A DNA stretch of 64,000 nt. Origin: Pseudonocardia acidicola. Its GTDB lineage: Bacteria; Actinomycetota; Actinomycetes; Mycobacteriales; Pseudonocardiaceae. A program made the position numbers and the translations under genes. The first letter of the stretch is position 1; each line of letters opens with the position of its first letter. Shown here piece by piece: positions 10,993-21,029 of the stretch. The notes beneath the pieces are model-generated. The model had not been told where the DNA came from and made no database searches. It saw nothing but the letters and a program-made list of their open reading frames with translations. The DNA is taken from the NCBI RefSeq assembly GCF_012911935.1, contig NZ_JAAXLA010000031.1, positions 1 through 64,000 on the forward strand, written 5' to 3'.

Positions 10993-11895
10993 TCACCCGG
11001 GTGGGCGAGGACGCGCCCACGGCCACCACGACAGCAGCCCGCGCCGCGGCCAGGACCCCGGCGGTGCCGCGGAGGGTTCGGTGGGCGCCCCGGCGACCGC
11101 GGCGTCCAGCAGCGCACCGGCCTGCTCACCGGTCAGCCGGTGCTGCGGCGACCGCACCAGCAGGCCGGTGATCACGTCCGCGAGCGGGCCGCGGCACGGG
11201 ATCGGCGGCAGGTCGTCGTGGCCGACGGCATGCGCGGTCTCCGCGTTGGTCGCGCGCTCGAACGGCCCGACGCCCGCAACCGCGTAGAACAGCGTTGCGC
11301 CGAGCGCCCACAGGTCCGCGGCGGGCGCCGCCGGGGCACCGGCCAGCCGCTCCGGGGCCCGGTACCCGGGTGCTCCGACCAGGGTGGTGATGAGCTTCAG
11401 GTCCTCCACGGCACGGACGATGCCGAAGTCGGTCAGGGCGATCCGGCCGTCCGCGCCCAGCAGCACGGTGCCGGGCTGCACGTCGTCGTGCACGACGCCG
11501 CCGTCGTGGGCCCGGAGCAGCGCCGCCAGGACCGCCTGGCCGAGCCGGGCCGCCGCGGGCTCGTCCAGCGGGCCCTCGGCCGCGACCGTCTCGGTCAGCG
11601 ACAGGGCCCCGACCAGCTCCATCACGACGTGGTCGACGTCGTTGTCGGTGACGATGTCGTGCACGGCCACGATGCCCGGAGCGCCGAGCCGGGTCGCGGC
11701 GCGCGCCTCCCGCAGCAGGCGTTTGCGGAACTGCGCGCGTTGCGGCGGGGTCAGCCCTTCGGGCAGCCGCAGCTCCTTGACCGCGACCTGCCGCCCGGTG
11801 ACCCGGTCCTCGGCCCGCCAGACCACGCCCATCCGGCCGCGACCGACCTCACCGAGCACGACGTAACGGCCGCCGACGATCCTGCTCGGGATCAT
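10993..11895 (-). CDS. Ser/Thr protein kinase-like protein with altered catalytic loop (likely pseudokinase)
   Basis: 300-residue eukaryotic-type kinase domain without transmembrane or sensor part. The glycine loop GRGRMG (18-23), ATP lysine K40 (VAVK), helix-C E63 and metal-binding DFG (156-158) are present. The catalytic loop reads HDDVQPGT (136-143) instead of HRDxKPxN. The Asp base remains (D138), but the Lys is Gln140 and the metal-binding Asn is Thr143. Activity is therefore doubtful, and a binding or scaffold role is possible. The ATG overlaps the xthA stop (ATGA), so translation is coupled. The C-terminal 40 residues are Pro/Trp-rich. Confidence 0.88.
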   Translation of the reverse strand: MIPSRIVGGRYVVLGEVGRGRMGVVWRAEDRVTGRQVAVKELRLPEGLTPPQRAQFRKRLLREARAATRLGAPGIVAVHDIVTDNDVDHVVMELVGALSLTETVAAEGPLDEPAAARLGQAVLAALLRAHDGGVVHDDVQPGTVLLGADGRIALTDFGIVRAVEDLKLITTLVGAPGYRAPERLAGAPAAPAADLWALGATLFYAVAGVGPFERATNAETAHAVGHDDLPPIPCRGPLADVITGLLVRSPQHRLTGEQAGALLDAAVAGAPTEPSAAPPGSWPRRGLLSWWPWARPRPPG

Positions 11896-12734
11896 GACGG
11901 TGCCATCCGGTAGCGCACCGTCACCGGCGCGTGATCGGACCAGCGTTCACCATGGCTCGGCGCACGTTCCACGACGGCACTCTCGGCGCGGGCGGCCAGC
12001 CCGGGCGTGGCGACGTGGTAGTCGATGCGCCAGCCGGCGTCGTTGTCGAAGGCGCGACCGCGGTAGGACCACCACGAGTACGGGCCGTCGACACCGGGAT
12101 GCAGTGCACGGACGACGTCGACGTAGCCGATCCGCGGGGAGAACACCTCGCCCAGCCATTCCCGCTCGTGGGGCAGGAACCCCGAGTTCTTGCGGTTGGC
12201 CTTCCAGTTCCGGATGTCGAGCTCGGTGTGCCCGATGTTCCAGTCCCCGCACACCAGCACCTCGCGGTCCTCGGCGGCCGCCTTCTCCCGGCGCTCGGCG
12301 AGATAGGGCGCGAAGGCGGCGAGGAACCGATCCTTCTCGTCCTGCTTGGGGGTGTCGGCGGTGCCGTTGGGCAGGTACAGCGAGGCGACGGTCAGCGCGT
12401 CGGTGCCGATCTGCAGGTCCACCTCGAGGTAGCGCCCGGACCCGGTGAACTCGGCCGCCTCCGCGGCGCCGAAGCCGATCCGCACCGCGTCCGGAGCGAC
12501 CCGGGTGAGCACGCCGACGCCGTTGCGGCCCCGCGCGGTCTGGCACGGCGTGCAGGTCAGGTGCCAGCCGTCCCGGACCACCGCGTCGAGCAGGTCGGCG
12601 GGCAGCTCCTCGGGGCGGGCCCGGACCTCCTGCAGGCACACCACGTCGGCGTCGGTCGCCGCCAGCCAGGCGATGAACCCCTTGGGCCCGGCGGCCCTGA
12701 TCCCGTTGACGTTGACCGAGCTGACCGTGAACAC
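11892..12734 (-). CDS. xthA: Exodeoxyribonuclease III / AP endonuclease
   Basis: 280-residue member of the exonuclease-endonuclease-phosphatase fold, acting in base-excision repair on abasic sites and 3' blocks. Motifs in order: SSVNVNGIRAA (N-terminal metal site), CLQEVRA (catalytic Glu), YLPNG, GDWNIGHTELD and the C-terminal WSDHAPV with the catalytic Asp-His pair. GTG at 12734 places the first strand correctly. It ends in a 4-bp overlap with the kinase-like gene and follows the SH3 protein by 44 bp. Confidence 0.94.
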   Translation of the reverse strand: MFTVSSVNVNGIRAAGPKGFIAWLAATDADVVCLQEVRARPEELPADLLDAVVRDGWHLTCTPCQTARGRNGVGVLTRVAPDAVRIGFGAAEAAEFTGSGRYLEVDLQIGTDALTVASLYLPNGTADTPKQDEKDRFLAAFAPYLAERREKAAAEDREVLVCGDWNIGHTELDIRNWKANRKNSGFLPHEREWLGEVFSPRIGYVDVVRALHPGVDGPYSWWSYRGRAFDNDAGWRIDYHVATPGLAARAESAVVERAPSHGERWSDHAPVTVRYRMAPS

Positions 12735-12778
12735 CTCCGCAGGTTCCCCCAGACTCGTTCGGGTCCGCGTACCGGGGG

Positions 12779-13117
12779 TCAGCAGCTGCTGCCGGCCCGG
12801 GGGACGAGGCTCTGGTCGAGGGCCCAGCGGCCGGTGCCGGCCAGCTGACGGAACCCGTTGGTGACGACCCGCTGGGCGTCGACCTGGTCGCCCTGCTTGA
12901 GGGTGTCCACCGGTGCGGACTCCGTACCCGGCGTGGGCCGGACGTTGAGCTGGGCGGCGGCGACGGTCATCACGCAGCCCGTCGAACCGGTCGCCGTGGC
13001 CCCGAAGGTGCCACGGTCGAGCAGTGCGAGCAGCGCGAGGACCACTCCGGCCACCAGCACGAAGGTCCATCCCTTGAACGTGGACGCTTCCAGATTCGGG
13101 ACCTTGATCTTGGCCAT
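12779..13117 (-). CDS. Membrane-anchored bacterial SH3-like protein
   Basis: 112 residues: a short cytoplasmic N-terminus (MAKIKVPNLEAS), one transmembrane helix (about 15-35), then an extracytoplasmic SH3-like domain with AAQLNVRPTPGTESAPVDTLKQGDQV, a usual wall-binding or regulatory module. Two Cys residues (one after the helix, one at the C-terminus) could form a disulfide. A GGAG site precedes ATG 13117. First gene of the xthA cluster. No specific function can be named. Confidence 0.8.
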   Translation of the reverse strand: MAKIKVPNLEASTFKGWTFVLVAGVVLALLALLDRGTFGATATGSTGCVMTVAAAQLNVRPTPGTESAPVDTLKQGDQVDAQRVVTNGFRQLAGTGRWALDQSLVPRAGSSC

Positions 13118-13339
13118 GCGTGCACTCCAGCGGGGCGACGGGATCTTCACCGTAGCCCAGCGAGCGCCTCTCCCCCGGGTGAAACAACCGAGAGATCACC
13201 GGACCCGACACCGCGTCGCCCCGTACAAGACGGACACCGGACGCGCCCCGGCACCGGCAAGGGCTAGCGTGTCGGCCAGGGCGCATTGCGCTCCGCCGTC
13301 CAGTTCCGACCACGAGTCACAGGCAGGGCCGAAGCAACG

Positions 13340-15568
<2,229 letters not shown>

Positions 15569-15582
15569 CGCTGTTCCGGCGA

Positions 15583-16176
15583 CTATTTCCGCGCACGAGC
15601 CGCCGGAGGCGGTGACACGCGGAAGACCCGCAGCTGCAGGGCGAGCAGGCCGTAGTAGCCGACGAGGGTCACCAGCTCGACGACGGCGGCCTCGTCGAGG
15701 ACGGCGCGGACGGCGGCCCAGGACGCGTCGGTGAGGTCGCCGGTGTCGAGCAGCTCGCGGGTCGCCGCGACGACCGCCCGTTCGACCGAGTCGACGGGGC
15801 GCGGCTCGGCGCCGGTGCGGATCGCGTCCACCAGCTCGGCCTCGATCCCCAGACGGTCGGCGATGACGGCATGCGCGTACCACTCGTAGGCGCTGCGGTG
15901 GTGCGCGGCGACCAGCAGGACGGCCAGCTCCCGGGCCCGGCCGGGCAGCACACCGGAGTAGCGCAGCGCCGCACCGACCTGCTGCAGCACGCCCCCGACC
16001 TGCGGGGCGTGCAGCATCGCGTTGAAGGGGCCGGCCAGGCTGCCGTCGGCGGCGATCTCGATGCCGCCGGCGTTGCGCCCGCGGGCACCGGTGGTCAGCG
16101 CGTCGTAGACGGCCCGCTGCTCGGCGTCGAGCTGCTCGGGCCGCAGGGCCGGCAAGCGCTGGGTCTCGGCGTCCAT
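15583..16176 (-). CDS. Carboxymuconolactone decarboxylase-family protein
   Basis: 197-residue all-helical protein of the CMD/AhpD-like family. It has the typical GPFNAMLHAPQVGGVLQQVGAALRY opening and the segment RARELAVLLVAAHHRSAYEWYAHAVIA, but lacks the CxxC of peroxidase-type AhpD. The substrate is unknown; such proteins often accompany aromatic or dicarboxylate degradation. GGAGG sits 5 nt before ATG 16176. It is divergent from the CoA-transferase gene, and both starts lie next to copies of the proposed TetR site. Confidence 0.85.
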   Translation of the reverse strand: MDAETQRLPALRPEQLDAEQRAVYDALTTGARGRNAGGIEIAADGSLAGPFNAMLHAPQVGGVLQQVGAALRYSGVLPGRARELAVLLVAAHHRSAYEWYAHAVIADRLGIEAELVDAIRTGAEPRPVDSVERAVVAATRELLDTGDLTDASWAAVRAVLDEAAVVELVTLVGYYGLLALQLRVFRVSPPPAARARK

Positions 16177-16194
16177 CGCGACCTCCACAGGGCT

Positions 16195-16208
16195 CGACAT
16201 CGATGTCA
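16195..16208. promoter_or_regulatory. Proposed TetR-regulator operator, copy 1
   Basis: CGACATCGATGTCA, containing the perfect palindrome GACATCGATGTC, 19 bp before the decarboxylase-family start. It matches the sites at 16268 and 18297 at most positions. Assignment to the TetR protein encoded at 17584-18243 is inference. Confidence 0.5.
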
Positions 16209-16267
16209 ACCTAGGTCGCCCCGAGCTGATCCACAACGCCATCCGCACGCTGTCGACGCCCTCGACA

Positions 16268-16281
16268 TGACACGGATGTCA
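16268..16281. promoter_or_regulatory. Proposed TetR-regulator operator, copy 2
   Basis: TGACACGGATGTCA: perfect arms TGACA and TGTCA around a 4-bp spacer, 47 bp before the CoA-transferase start. It lies in the shared divergent promoter region. Confidence 0.55.
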
Positions 16282-16327
16282 GGTACTCTCGCCCGGCTGG
16301 ATCCACCACCCAGGAGGCGACGAAGCC

Positions 16328-17554
16328 ATGCCCGGAGGTCCGCTCGCCGGTGTCCGCGTCCTGGATGTGACCAGCACCTTCATGGGTCCGTACTGCACGT
16401 TGTTGATGGCCCAGATGGGCGCTGAGGTGCTCAAGGTCGAGCCCCCGGCCGGCGACCTCGTGCGCTACGTCGGCGACCGGCGCGGCACCGGGATGGGCCC
16501 GATCTTCCTCAACGCCAACCGTGGCAAGCGCAGCATCGTGCTCGACCTCGCCCACCCCGAGGGCCGCGACCTGCTCGGCCGGCTCGCCGCCGAGCACGAC
16601 GTGTTCGTGCACAACGTGCGGCCGGCGGCGGAGAAGAAGCTGGCGATCAGCTACGCCGACATCGCGGCGATCAACCCGGCCGTCGTGTACTGCGCGCTCT
16701 ACGGCTTCTCCTCGGCCGGGCCGTACCACGGCCAACCCGCCTATGACGACGTCATCCAGGCCGCCTCTGGGCTGGCCGCCGCGCAGGGCTCGACCGGGCC
16801 GCCGGAGTACGTGCGCACCGTCGTCGCGGACAAGGTCGCCGCGCTGATGGCCCTCGGCGCGATCAACGCCGCGCTCTACCACCGGGCGGCGACCGGCGTC
16901 GGGCAGGCCGTCGAGGTGCCGATGCTCGAGACCCTGGTCGGCTTCACGATGCTCGACCAGCAGGGTGGCTACGTCTACGACCCGCCCGCCGGGCCCACCG
17001 GCTACGCGCGCACCTCGTCGCCGCACCGCCGGCCCTACCGCACCGCCGACGGCCACCTCAGCACGATGATCTATACCGACCAGCACTGGCGGTCGTTCTT
17101 CGGGCTGATCGGCCGTCCCGAGCTGGCCGACGACCCGCGCAACGCCACGATCACCGCGCGCACCGACCACATCGACGAGCTCTACGAACTGGTCGCCACC
17201 GAGCTCGCCACCCGAACCACCGAGCAGTGGCGGACGGCGCTGGAGCAGGCCGGCATCCCGGTGATGCCGGTGAACTCGCTGCCCGAGGTCTTCGACGATG
17301 CGCACATCGTCGCCGCGGAACTGTTCGAGCAGGTCGAGCACCCCACCGAGGGGATGCTGCGGCTGGCGCGGGCCGCCGTCGGGTTCTCCGCCTCCGGGCA
17401 CGGGGAGGTCCGCCCCGGGCCGCGCCTCGGCGAGCACACCGAGGAGGTGCTCGCCGGCCTCGGCCTCGACGCCGCCGACATCACCCGCCTCACCACCGCC
17501 GGGGCCTGCGCCCCGCGCCGCGGCGGCGCGCCGCCGCCACCACCGGCGGACTGA
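16328..17554 (+). CDS. Family III CoA-transferase (CaiB/BaiF type)
   Basis: 408-residue enzyme that moves CoA between carboxylic acids via acyl-enzyme anhydrides. The N-terminus (GVRVLDVTSTFMGPYCTLLMAQMGAEVLKVEPP) is the classic family start, and the DEL..LVATELATRTTEQW part is the small domain. At the position where formyl-CoA transferase has the catalytic Asp in VDVSL, this protein reads VEVPML, so Glu replaces Asp; some family members appear to share this. An AGGAGG site precedes ATG 16328. Probably part of a TetR-controlled catabolic unit; the acid is unknown. Confidence 0.9.
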   Translation: MPGGPLAGVRVLDVTSTFMGPYCTLLMAQMGAEVLKVEPPAGDLVRYVGDRRGTGMGPIFLNANRGKRSIVLDLAHPEGRDLLGRLAAEHDVFVHNVRPAAEKKLAISYADIAAINPAVVYCALYGFSSAGPYHGQPAYDDVIQAASGLAAAQGSTGPPEYVRTVVADKVAALMALGAINAALYHRAATGVGQAVEVPMLETLVGFTMLDQQGGYVYDPPAGPTGYARTSSPHRRPYRTADGHLSTMIYTDQHWRSFFGLIGRPELADDPRNATITARTDHIDELYELVATELATRTTEQWRTALEQAGIPVMPVNSLPEVFDDAHIVAAELFEQVEHPTEGMLRLARAAVGFSASGHGEVRPGPRLGEHTEEVLAGLGLDAADITRLTTAGACAPRRGGAPPPPPAD

Positions 17555-17583
17555 CCCGGTGGTACGCGACCTGAACACTGCCG

Positions 17584-18243
17584 TCAGGCCGGCAGGCCGA
17601 GGGAGCGGACCCAGAGGCGGGTCAGGGTCGTCGTGCCCAGCTCGTCGTCGAACGGCTCGCCCATCGCCAGCCAGTGGAAGCAGAAGTTGCTGACCATGGA
17701 GGCCAGCGCGGCGGCGGCGGTACGCGGGTCGAGGCTGCGATCGACCAGCCCGGCGGCCTGCAGCCGGCGGATGCTGCGCGCGATCCGGTCGACGTGGGCC
17801 CGGCGGTCCTCCACCCGGAACGCACGCACCTCGGGATCGATCGTCGCCGCCTGCTCGTAGAGCGCCATCATCCGCCGGTTGCGCCGGTAGGCCTGGATGA
17901 ACGCCCGGTTCGACAGCTCCACCCGGCGCACGAAGTCGGTCGCGGCGTCGGGCCTGCCGCCGGCGTCGCCCAGCGGGACGGCCAGTGCGTCGTTGAGGTC
18001 GGCCCGGACCTCGGAGAGCACCGCGCGGAAGACCTCCCGGCGCGAGGAGAAGTAGGTGTAGAACGTGCCGTGCGAGACACCGGCAAGGGCGGCGATGTCG
18101 GCGACCCGGGCGTTGACGTAGCCGTCACGTTCGAAGACCTCGCGGGCCGAGGCCAGCAGCAGGGCCCGGGTCCGCCGGGCACGCACCCCCGTGCCGGAGC
18201 CGGCCGCCGGGCCCGGCGGCTTCGCGCTGTCCGTCGGGGCCAT
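17584..18243 (-). CDS. TetR-family transcriptional regulator
   Basis: 219 residues. The DNA-binding HTH lies at about 23-70 (RTRALLLASAREVFERDGY… IAALAGVSHGTFYTYFSSRREVF), followed by a helical ligand domain. The N-terminal 20 residues are a disordered Pro/Gly tail. It is convergent with the CoA-transferase gene. A near copy of the inverted repeat found in the 16.2-kb divergent promoter lies 54 bp upstream of its own start, which suggests autoregulation plus control of the two divergent genes. The ligand is unknown, perhaps an acyl-CoA. Confidence 0.93.
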   Translation of the reverse strand: MAPTDSAKPPGPAAGSGTGVRARRTRALLLASAREVFERDGYVNARVADIAALAGVSHGTFYTYFSSRREVFRAVLSEVRADLNDALAVPLGDAGGRPDAATDFVRRVELSNRAFIQAYRRNRRMMALYEQAATIDPEVRAFRVEDRRAHVDRIARSIRRLQAAGLVDRSLDPRTAAAALASMVSNFCFHWLAMGEPFDDELGTTTLTRLWVRSLGLPA

Positions 18244-18296
18244 GCCGTCCTCGCGTGGTCGGAGCGGGGTTGCGGGAGGATACCCCAGATCAGACC

Positions 18297-18310
18297 TGAC
18301 ACCGACGTCA
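18297..18310. promoter_or_regulatory. Proposed TetR-regulator operator, copy 3 (autoregulatory)
   Basis: TGACACCGACGTCA upstream of the tetR start at 18243; one arm position differs from perfect symmetry. It is near-identical to the site at 16268 (TGACACGGATGTCA). Confidence 0.5.
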
Positions 18311-18311
18311 A

Positions 18312-18620
18312 TCAGGGCCCGACGGTGAGCGACCCCCGGGTGATGGTGGCCGCGAGCGCCACCACAGCCAGGCCGAAGGCGCCGTAACAGAGGACGTCGA
18401 TCACCCGGCTGCGGATGGCCAGCAGGCCGACCCGCTCCTGGGGCAGCACCATCCGCATCGCCGCCGCCACCAGCAACGACCCGCCGAGCAGCGCCGACCC
18501 CTCACGCCAGTGCTCGATCAGGACCCGGTACAGGCCCAGCGCGGCGATCAGCAGTACCAGGATCAGCGGCCCGTGCACGGACAATTGGTGGCGGAGATCG
18601 CGCTTTCCCGGCGCGGTCAC
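18312..18620 (-). CDS. DUF3017 membrane protein
   Basis: 102 residues with three hydrophobic helices (about 17-33, 42-58 and 75-93). This family sits directly behind folD in many actinobacteria, including mycobacteria, but has no known function. The start is GTG 18620. Its ribosome site and start lie inside one copy of a 23-bp direct repeat whose other copy carries the folD stop codon. A former folD stop/DUF3017 start overlap thus seems to have been split by duplication. Confidence 0.85.
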   Translation of the reverse strand: MTAPGKRDLRHQLSVHGPLILVLLIAALGLYRVLIEHWREGSALLGGSLLVAAAMRMVLPQERVGLLAIRSRVIDVLCYGAFGLAVVALAATITRGSLTVGP

Positions 18621-18671
18621 TCCGGCAGGCTCCGTTCGGAATCGATGCTCACTCCGGCAGGCTCCGTTCGG
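18617..18671. repeat. 23-bp direct repeat, period 32 bp, at the folD/DUF3017 junction
   Basis: The same 23 bases occur at 18617-18639 and 18649-18671. The right copy encodes the last FolD residues and its TGA stop; the left copy supplies GGAG and the GTG start of the DUF3017 gene. In each copy the string GGAGTGA contains both a potential GTG start and a TGA stop. Confidence 0.9.
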
Positions 18672-19512
18672 CCGCCTCCACCACGTTGGTCAGCAGCATC
18701 GCCCGCGTCATCGGGCCGACCCCGCCCGGCATCGGCGCCAGCATCCCGGCCACCTCGGCCACCTCGGGGCTCACGTCGCCGACCAGCCCGCGGTCGGTGC
18801 GGGTGACGCCCACGTCCAGCACGGTCGCACCGGGCCGCACCATGTCGGGCGTGATCAGGTTCCGCACCCCGGCGGCGGCGACCACGATGTCGGCCCGGCG
18901 GACCTCCTCGGCGAGGTCCTTCGTGCCGGTGTGGGTCAGGGTCACCGTGGAGTTCTCACTTCGCCGGGTGAGCAGCAGCCCGAGCGGACGGCCCACCGTC
19001 ACCCCGCGGCCCACCACGGTCACCCGCGCGCCGTCCAGCTCGACGCCGTAGCGCCGGCACAGCTCGACGATGCCGCGCGGCGTGCACGGCAGCGGCCCGG
19101 GCTCCCCGAGCACCAGCCGGCCCAGGTTCACCGGGTGCAGGCCGTCGGCGTCCTTGTCCGGGTCGACACGCTCCAGCAGGGCCCCCGTGTCGAGTCCCCT
19201 GGGCAGCGGCAGCTGCACGATGTAGCCGGTGACGGCCGGGTCGGCGTTGAGCTCGTCGATGACCCGCTCGACATCGGCCTGCGAGGCGTCGGCCGGCAGC
19301 TCGCGCTGGATCGAAGTGATGCCGACCTTCGCGCAGTCGCGGTGCTTGGCGCGGACGTAGGAGTGTGATCCGGGATCGTCGCCGACCAGTACTGTCCCCA
19401 GCCCCGGGGTCACCCCGGCCGCCGTCAACTTCTCCACCCGCACGGCCAGCTCGGCCAGCATGTCGTTGAGGGTGGCCTTGCCGTCCATCACCGTCGCAGT
19501 CACGGCCCCCAT
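18649..19512 (-). CDS. folD: Methylenetetrahydrofolate dehydrogenase / cyclohydrolase
   Basis: Bifunctional one-carbon enzyme converting 5,10-methylene-THF to 10-formyl-THF with NADP, supplying purine and initiator-tRNA formylation. It shows [15 protein letters not shown] (catalytic Lys in the family's YxxxK), [30 protein letters not shown] and the Rossmann motif [13 protein letters not shown]. 287 residues from ATG 19512; a GTG at 19503 is an equally possible start. It is followed by DUF3017. Its products connect to the pur and met genes in this window. Confidence 0.96.
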   Translation of the reverse strand: MGAVTATVMDGKATLNDMLAELAVRVEKLTAAGVTPGLGTVLVGDDPGSHSYVRAKHRDCAKVGITSIQRELPADASQADVERVIDELNADPAVTGYIVQLPLPRGLDTGALLERVDPDKDADGLHPVNLGRLVLGEPGPLPCTPRGIVELCRRYGVELDGARVTVVGRGVTVGRPLGLLLTRRSENSTVTLTHTGTKDLAEEVRRADIVVAAAGVRNLITPDMVRPGATVLDVGVTRTDRGLVGDVSPEVAEVAGMLAPMPGGVGPMTRAMLLTNVVEAAERSLPE

Positions 19513-19564
19513 TGTCCCAGAACCGCCCGGGAGCCCGCGGGCTCGCTCCCGGCCACGGCGCAGG

Positions 19565-20188
19565 TCAGCCGATGCGCAAGCCGTGCGCGGCGGCGAACCG
19601 CAGCGCGGTCTCCGGGTCGACGGTCGCATCGGTCAGGCCAGCCTGCACCAGACCGTCGGCGTCGATGCGGACGCCGCGCAGGTCGGCGCCCTCCAACCGG
19701 GCACCGCGCATGCGGGCGCCGGTCAGGTCGCTGCCGCGCAGGTCGCAGCCCCGCAGGTCGGCCTCGACGAGGTTGGCCTCGCGCAGCCGCAGCCCGGACA
19801 GGTCGGTCTCGCGCAGGTCCGCCCGCCCGAGCGCGACGAGCGTGAGGTCGCAGTCGCTGAGCACCACCGGGCGCAGCCGGCTGTCGGTCAGCGTCGTGCC
19901 CAGCAGCGAGCAACCGCGGAACGCCGCGCCGACGAGCGTCGCCCGCCGCACGGTGCAGGTGCGCAGCGCCGTGCCGCGATGGGTCGACTCGCCCAGGTCG
20001 GCGCCGGTGAAGTCGCACTCGTCGAACGTGCAGCCCTCGGTGGTGAGCCCGTGCAGGTCGGCCTCGACGAACCGGCACCGGACGAACCGCCGCCGCGTCC
20101 AGACGACCGGCCCGGCTGACAGGTCCGACAGGTCGAGATCGGCGAATTCATCCTGGTCGTCCAGATCGTCGGCTTTCACAACACGCAC
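19565..20188 (-). CDS. Pentapeptide-repeat protein
   Basis: 207 residues forming a right-handed quadrilateral beta helix. About 25 consecutive A(D/N)LXX-type pentapeptides run from about residue 36 ([15 protein letters not shown]) to about 185 ([14 protein letters not shown]), with the repeats interrupted around residues 100-115. It is soluble and has no signal peptide. Relatives include the MfpA/Qnr gyrase-protecting DNA mimics, but the sequence alone does not show that role here. The start is GTG 20188. It is single, divergent from the acetate transporter gene. Confidence 0.88.
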   Translation of the reverse strand: MRVVKADDLDDQDEFADLDLSDLSAGPVVWTRRRFVRCRFVEADLHGLTTEGCTFDECDFTGADLGESTHRGTALRTCTVRRATLVGAAFRGCSLLGTTLTDSRLRPVVLSDCDLTLVALGRADLRETDLSGLRLREANLVEADLRGCDLRGSDLTGARMRGARLEGADLRGVRIDADGLVQAGLTDATVDPETALRFAAAHGLRIG

Positions 20189-20329
20189 GTCACGAGCTTG
20201 TCACGATGTGGGCAGGGGCCAAGATCCAGCCGATCGGAGAGGTCCGCAATCGGTGTGAGAGGGCGCACAATTCCACCCGACCGGCGTAGCAGCCGGGATG
20301 ACCGCTCGACTCGACGAGGAGTTCAGCAC

Positions 20330-20968
20330 ATGAGTGTGGAGAGCGACGTCCAGCAGGCACCCGGCCTGTCCGAAGACGTGGCCGCGGTGCCGCAGGGGAA
20401 TCCCGCGCTGCTGGGTCTGATCACCTTCCTGCCCGCAGGCATCACGCTGGGCCTGTGGTTCATCGGTTACCTCGACACCGCGACCCTGGCCGGCGGCATG
20501 GTGCCGATCGTGTCGTTGTCGGCCGGCTTGTTCCTGCTGGTCGCCTCGGTCTGGGCCGCACGGCTGGGGGCGAGCCCGGTCTCCGCGATCTTCGGGGTCT
20601 TCTCGGCCTTCTGGCTCAGCTTCGGCCTGCTGCTGATCGCGGCCACGAGCGGCTGGTGGGGCCTGACGAGCCCGGCGGCCGTCGCGAGCACCCAGCGGAC
20701 CTACCTGCTGTCGTTCCTGATCGTCTTCGTGCTGCTCACCGTGATCACCCTGCGGCTGCCGCTGACGTTCACCGCGGGCTTCGTGCTCGTCGACATCACC
20801 TTCGCCCTCGCCTTCATCGGCGTGGCCTCGGGCAACACGGGCCTGTTCCCGATCGCCGGCATCACGACGTTCCTGTTCTGCGCCGTGTTCGCCTACATCC
20901 TGGCCGACGGAATGGGCCAGGACCTGGGCGGCAAGCCCATGCCGCTGGGCAACCCGCTGCAGCGCTGA
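20330..20968 (+). CDS. satP: Acetate/succinate uptake transporter (GPR1/FUN34/YaaH)
   Basis: 212-residue membrane protein with six helices. The diagnostic NPALLGLITF motif (NPAxxGL) opens helix 1 at about residue 25. It imports acetate and related short acids with protons. GAGGAG precedes ATG 20330. It is a single-gene unit closed by a strong hairpin at 20983-21015. Confidence 0.9.
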   Translation: MSVESDVQQAPGLSEDVAAVPQGNPALLGLITFLPAGITLGLWFIGYLDTATLAGGMVPIVSLSAGLFLLVASVWAARLGASPVSAIFGVFSAFWLSFGLLLIAATSGWWGLTSPAAVASTQRTYLLSFLIVFVLLTVITLRLPLTFTAGFVLVDITFALAFIGVASGNTGLFPIAGITTFLFCAVFAYILADGMGQDLGGKPMPLGNPLQR

Positions 20969-20982
20969 CGTCGCACGCATCC

Positions 20983-21015
20983 GGAGGCCTCGCCGCAGTT
21001 CGCGGCGAGGCCTCC
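20983..21015. terminator. Bidirectional terminator hairpin
   Basis: A 14-bp perfect stem (GGAGGCCTCGCCGC / its complement) with a 5-nt loop, placed between the convergent satP and dnaE2 genes. Confidence 0.85.
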
Positions 21016-21029
21016 ACGCGCGGCGCCGA

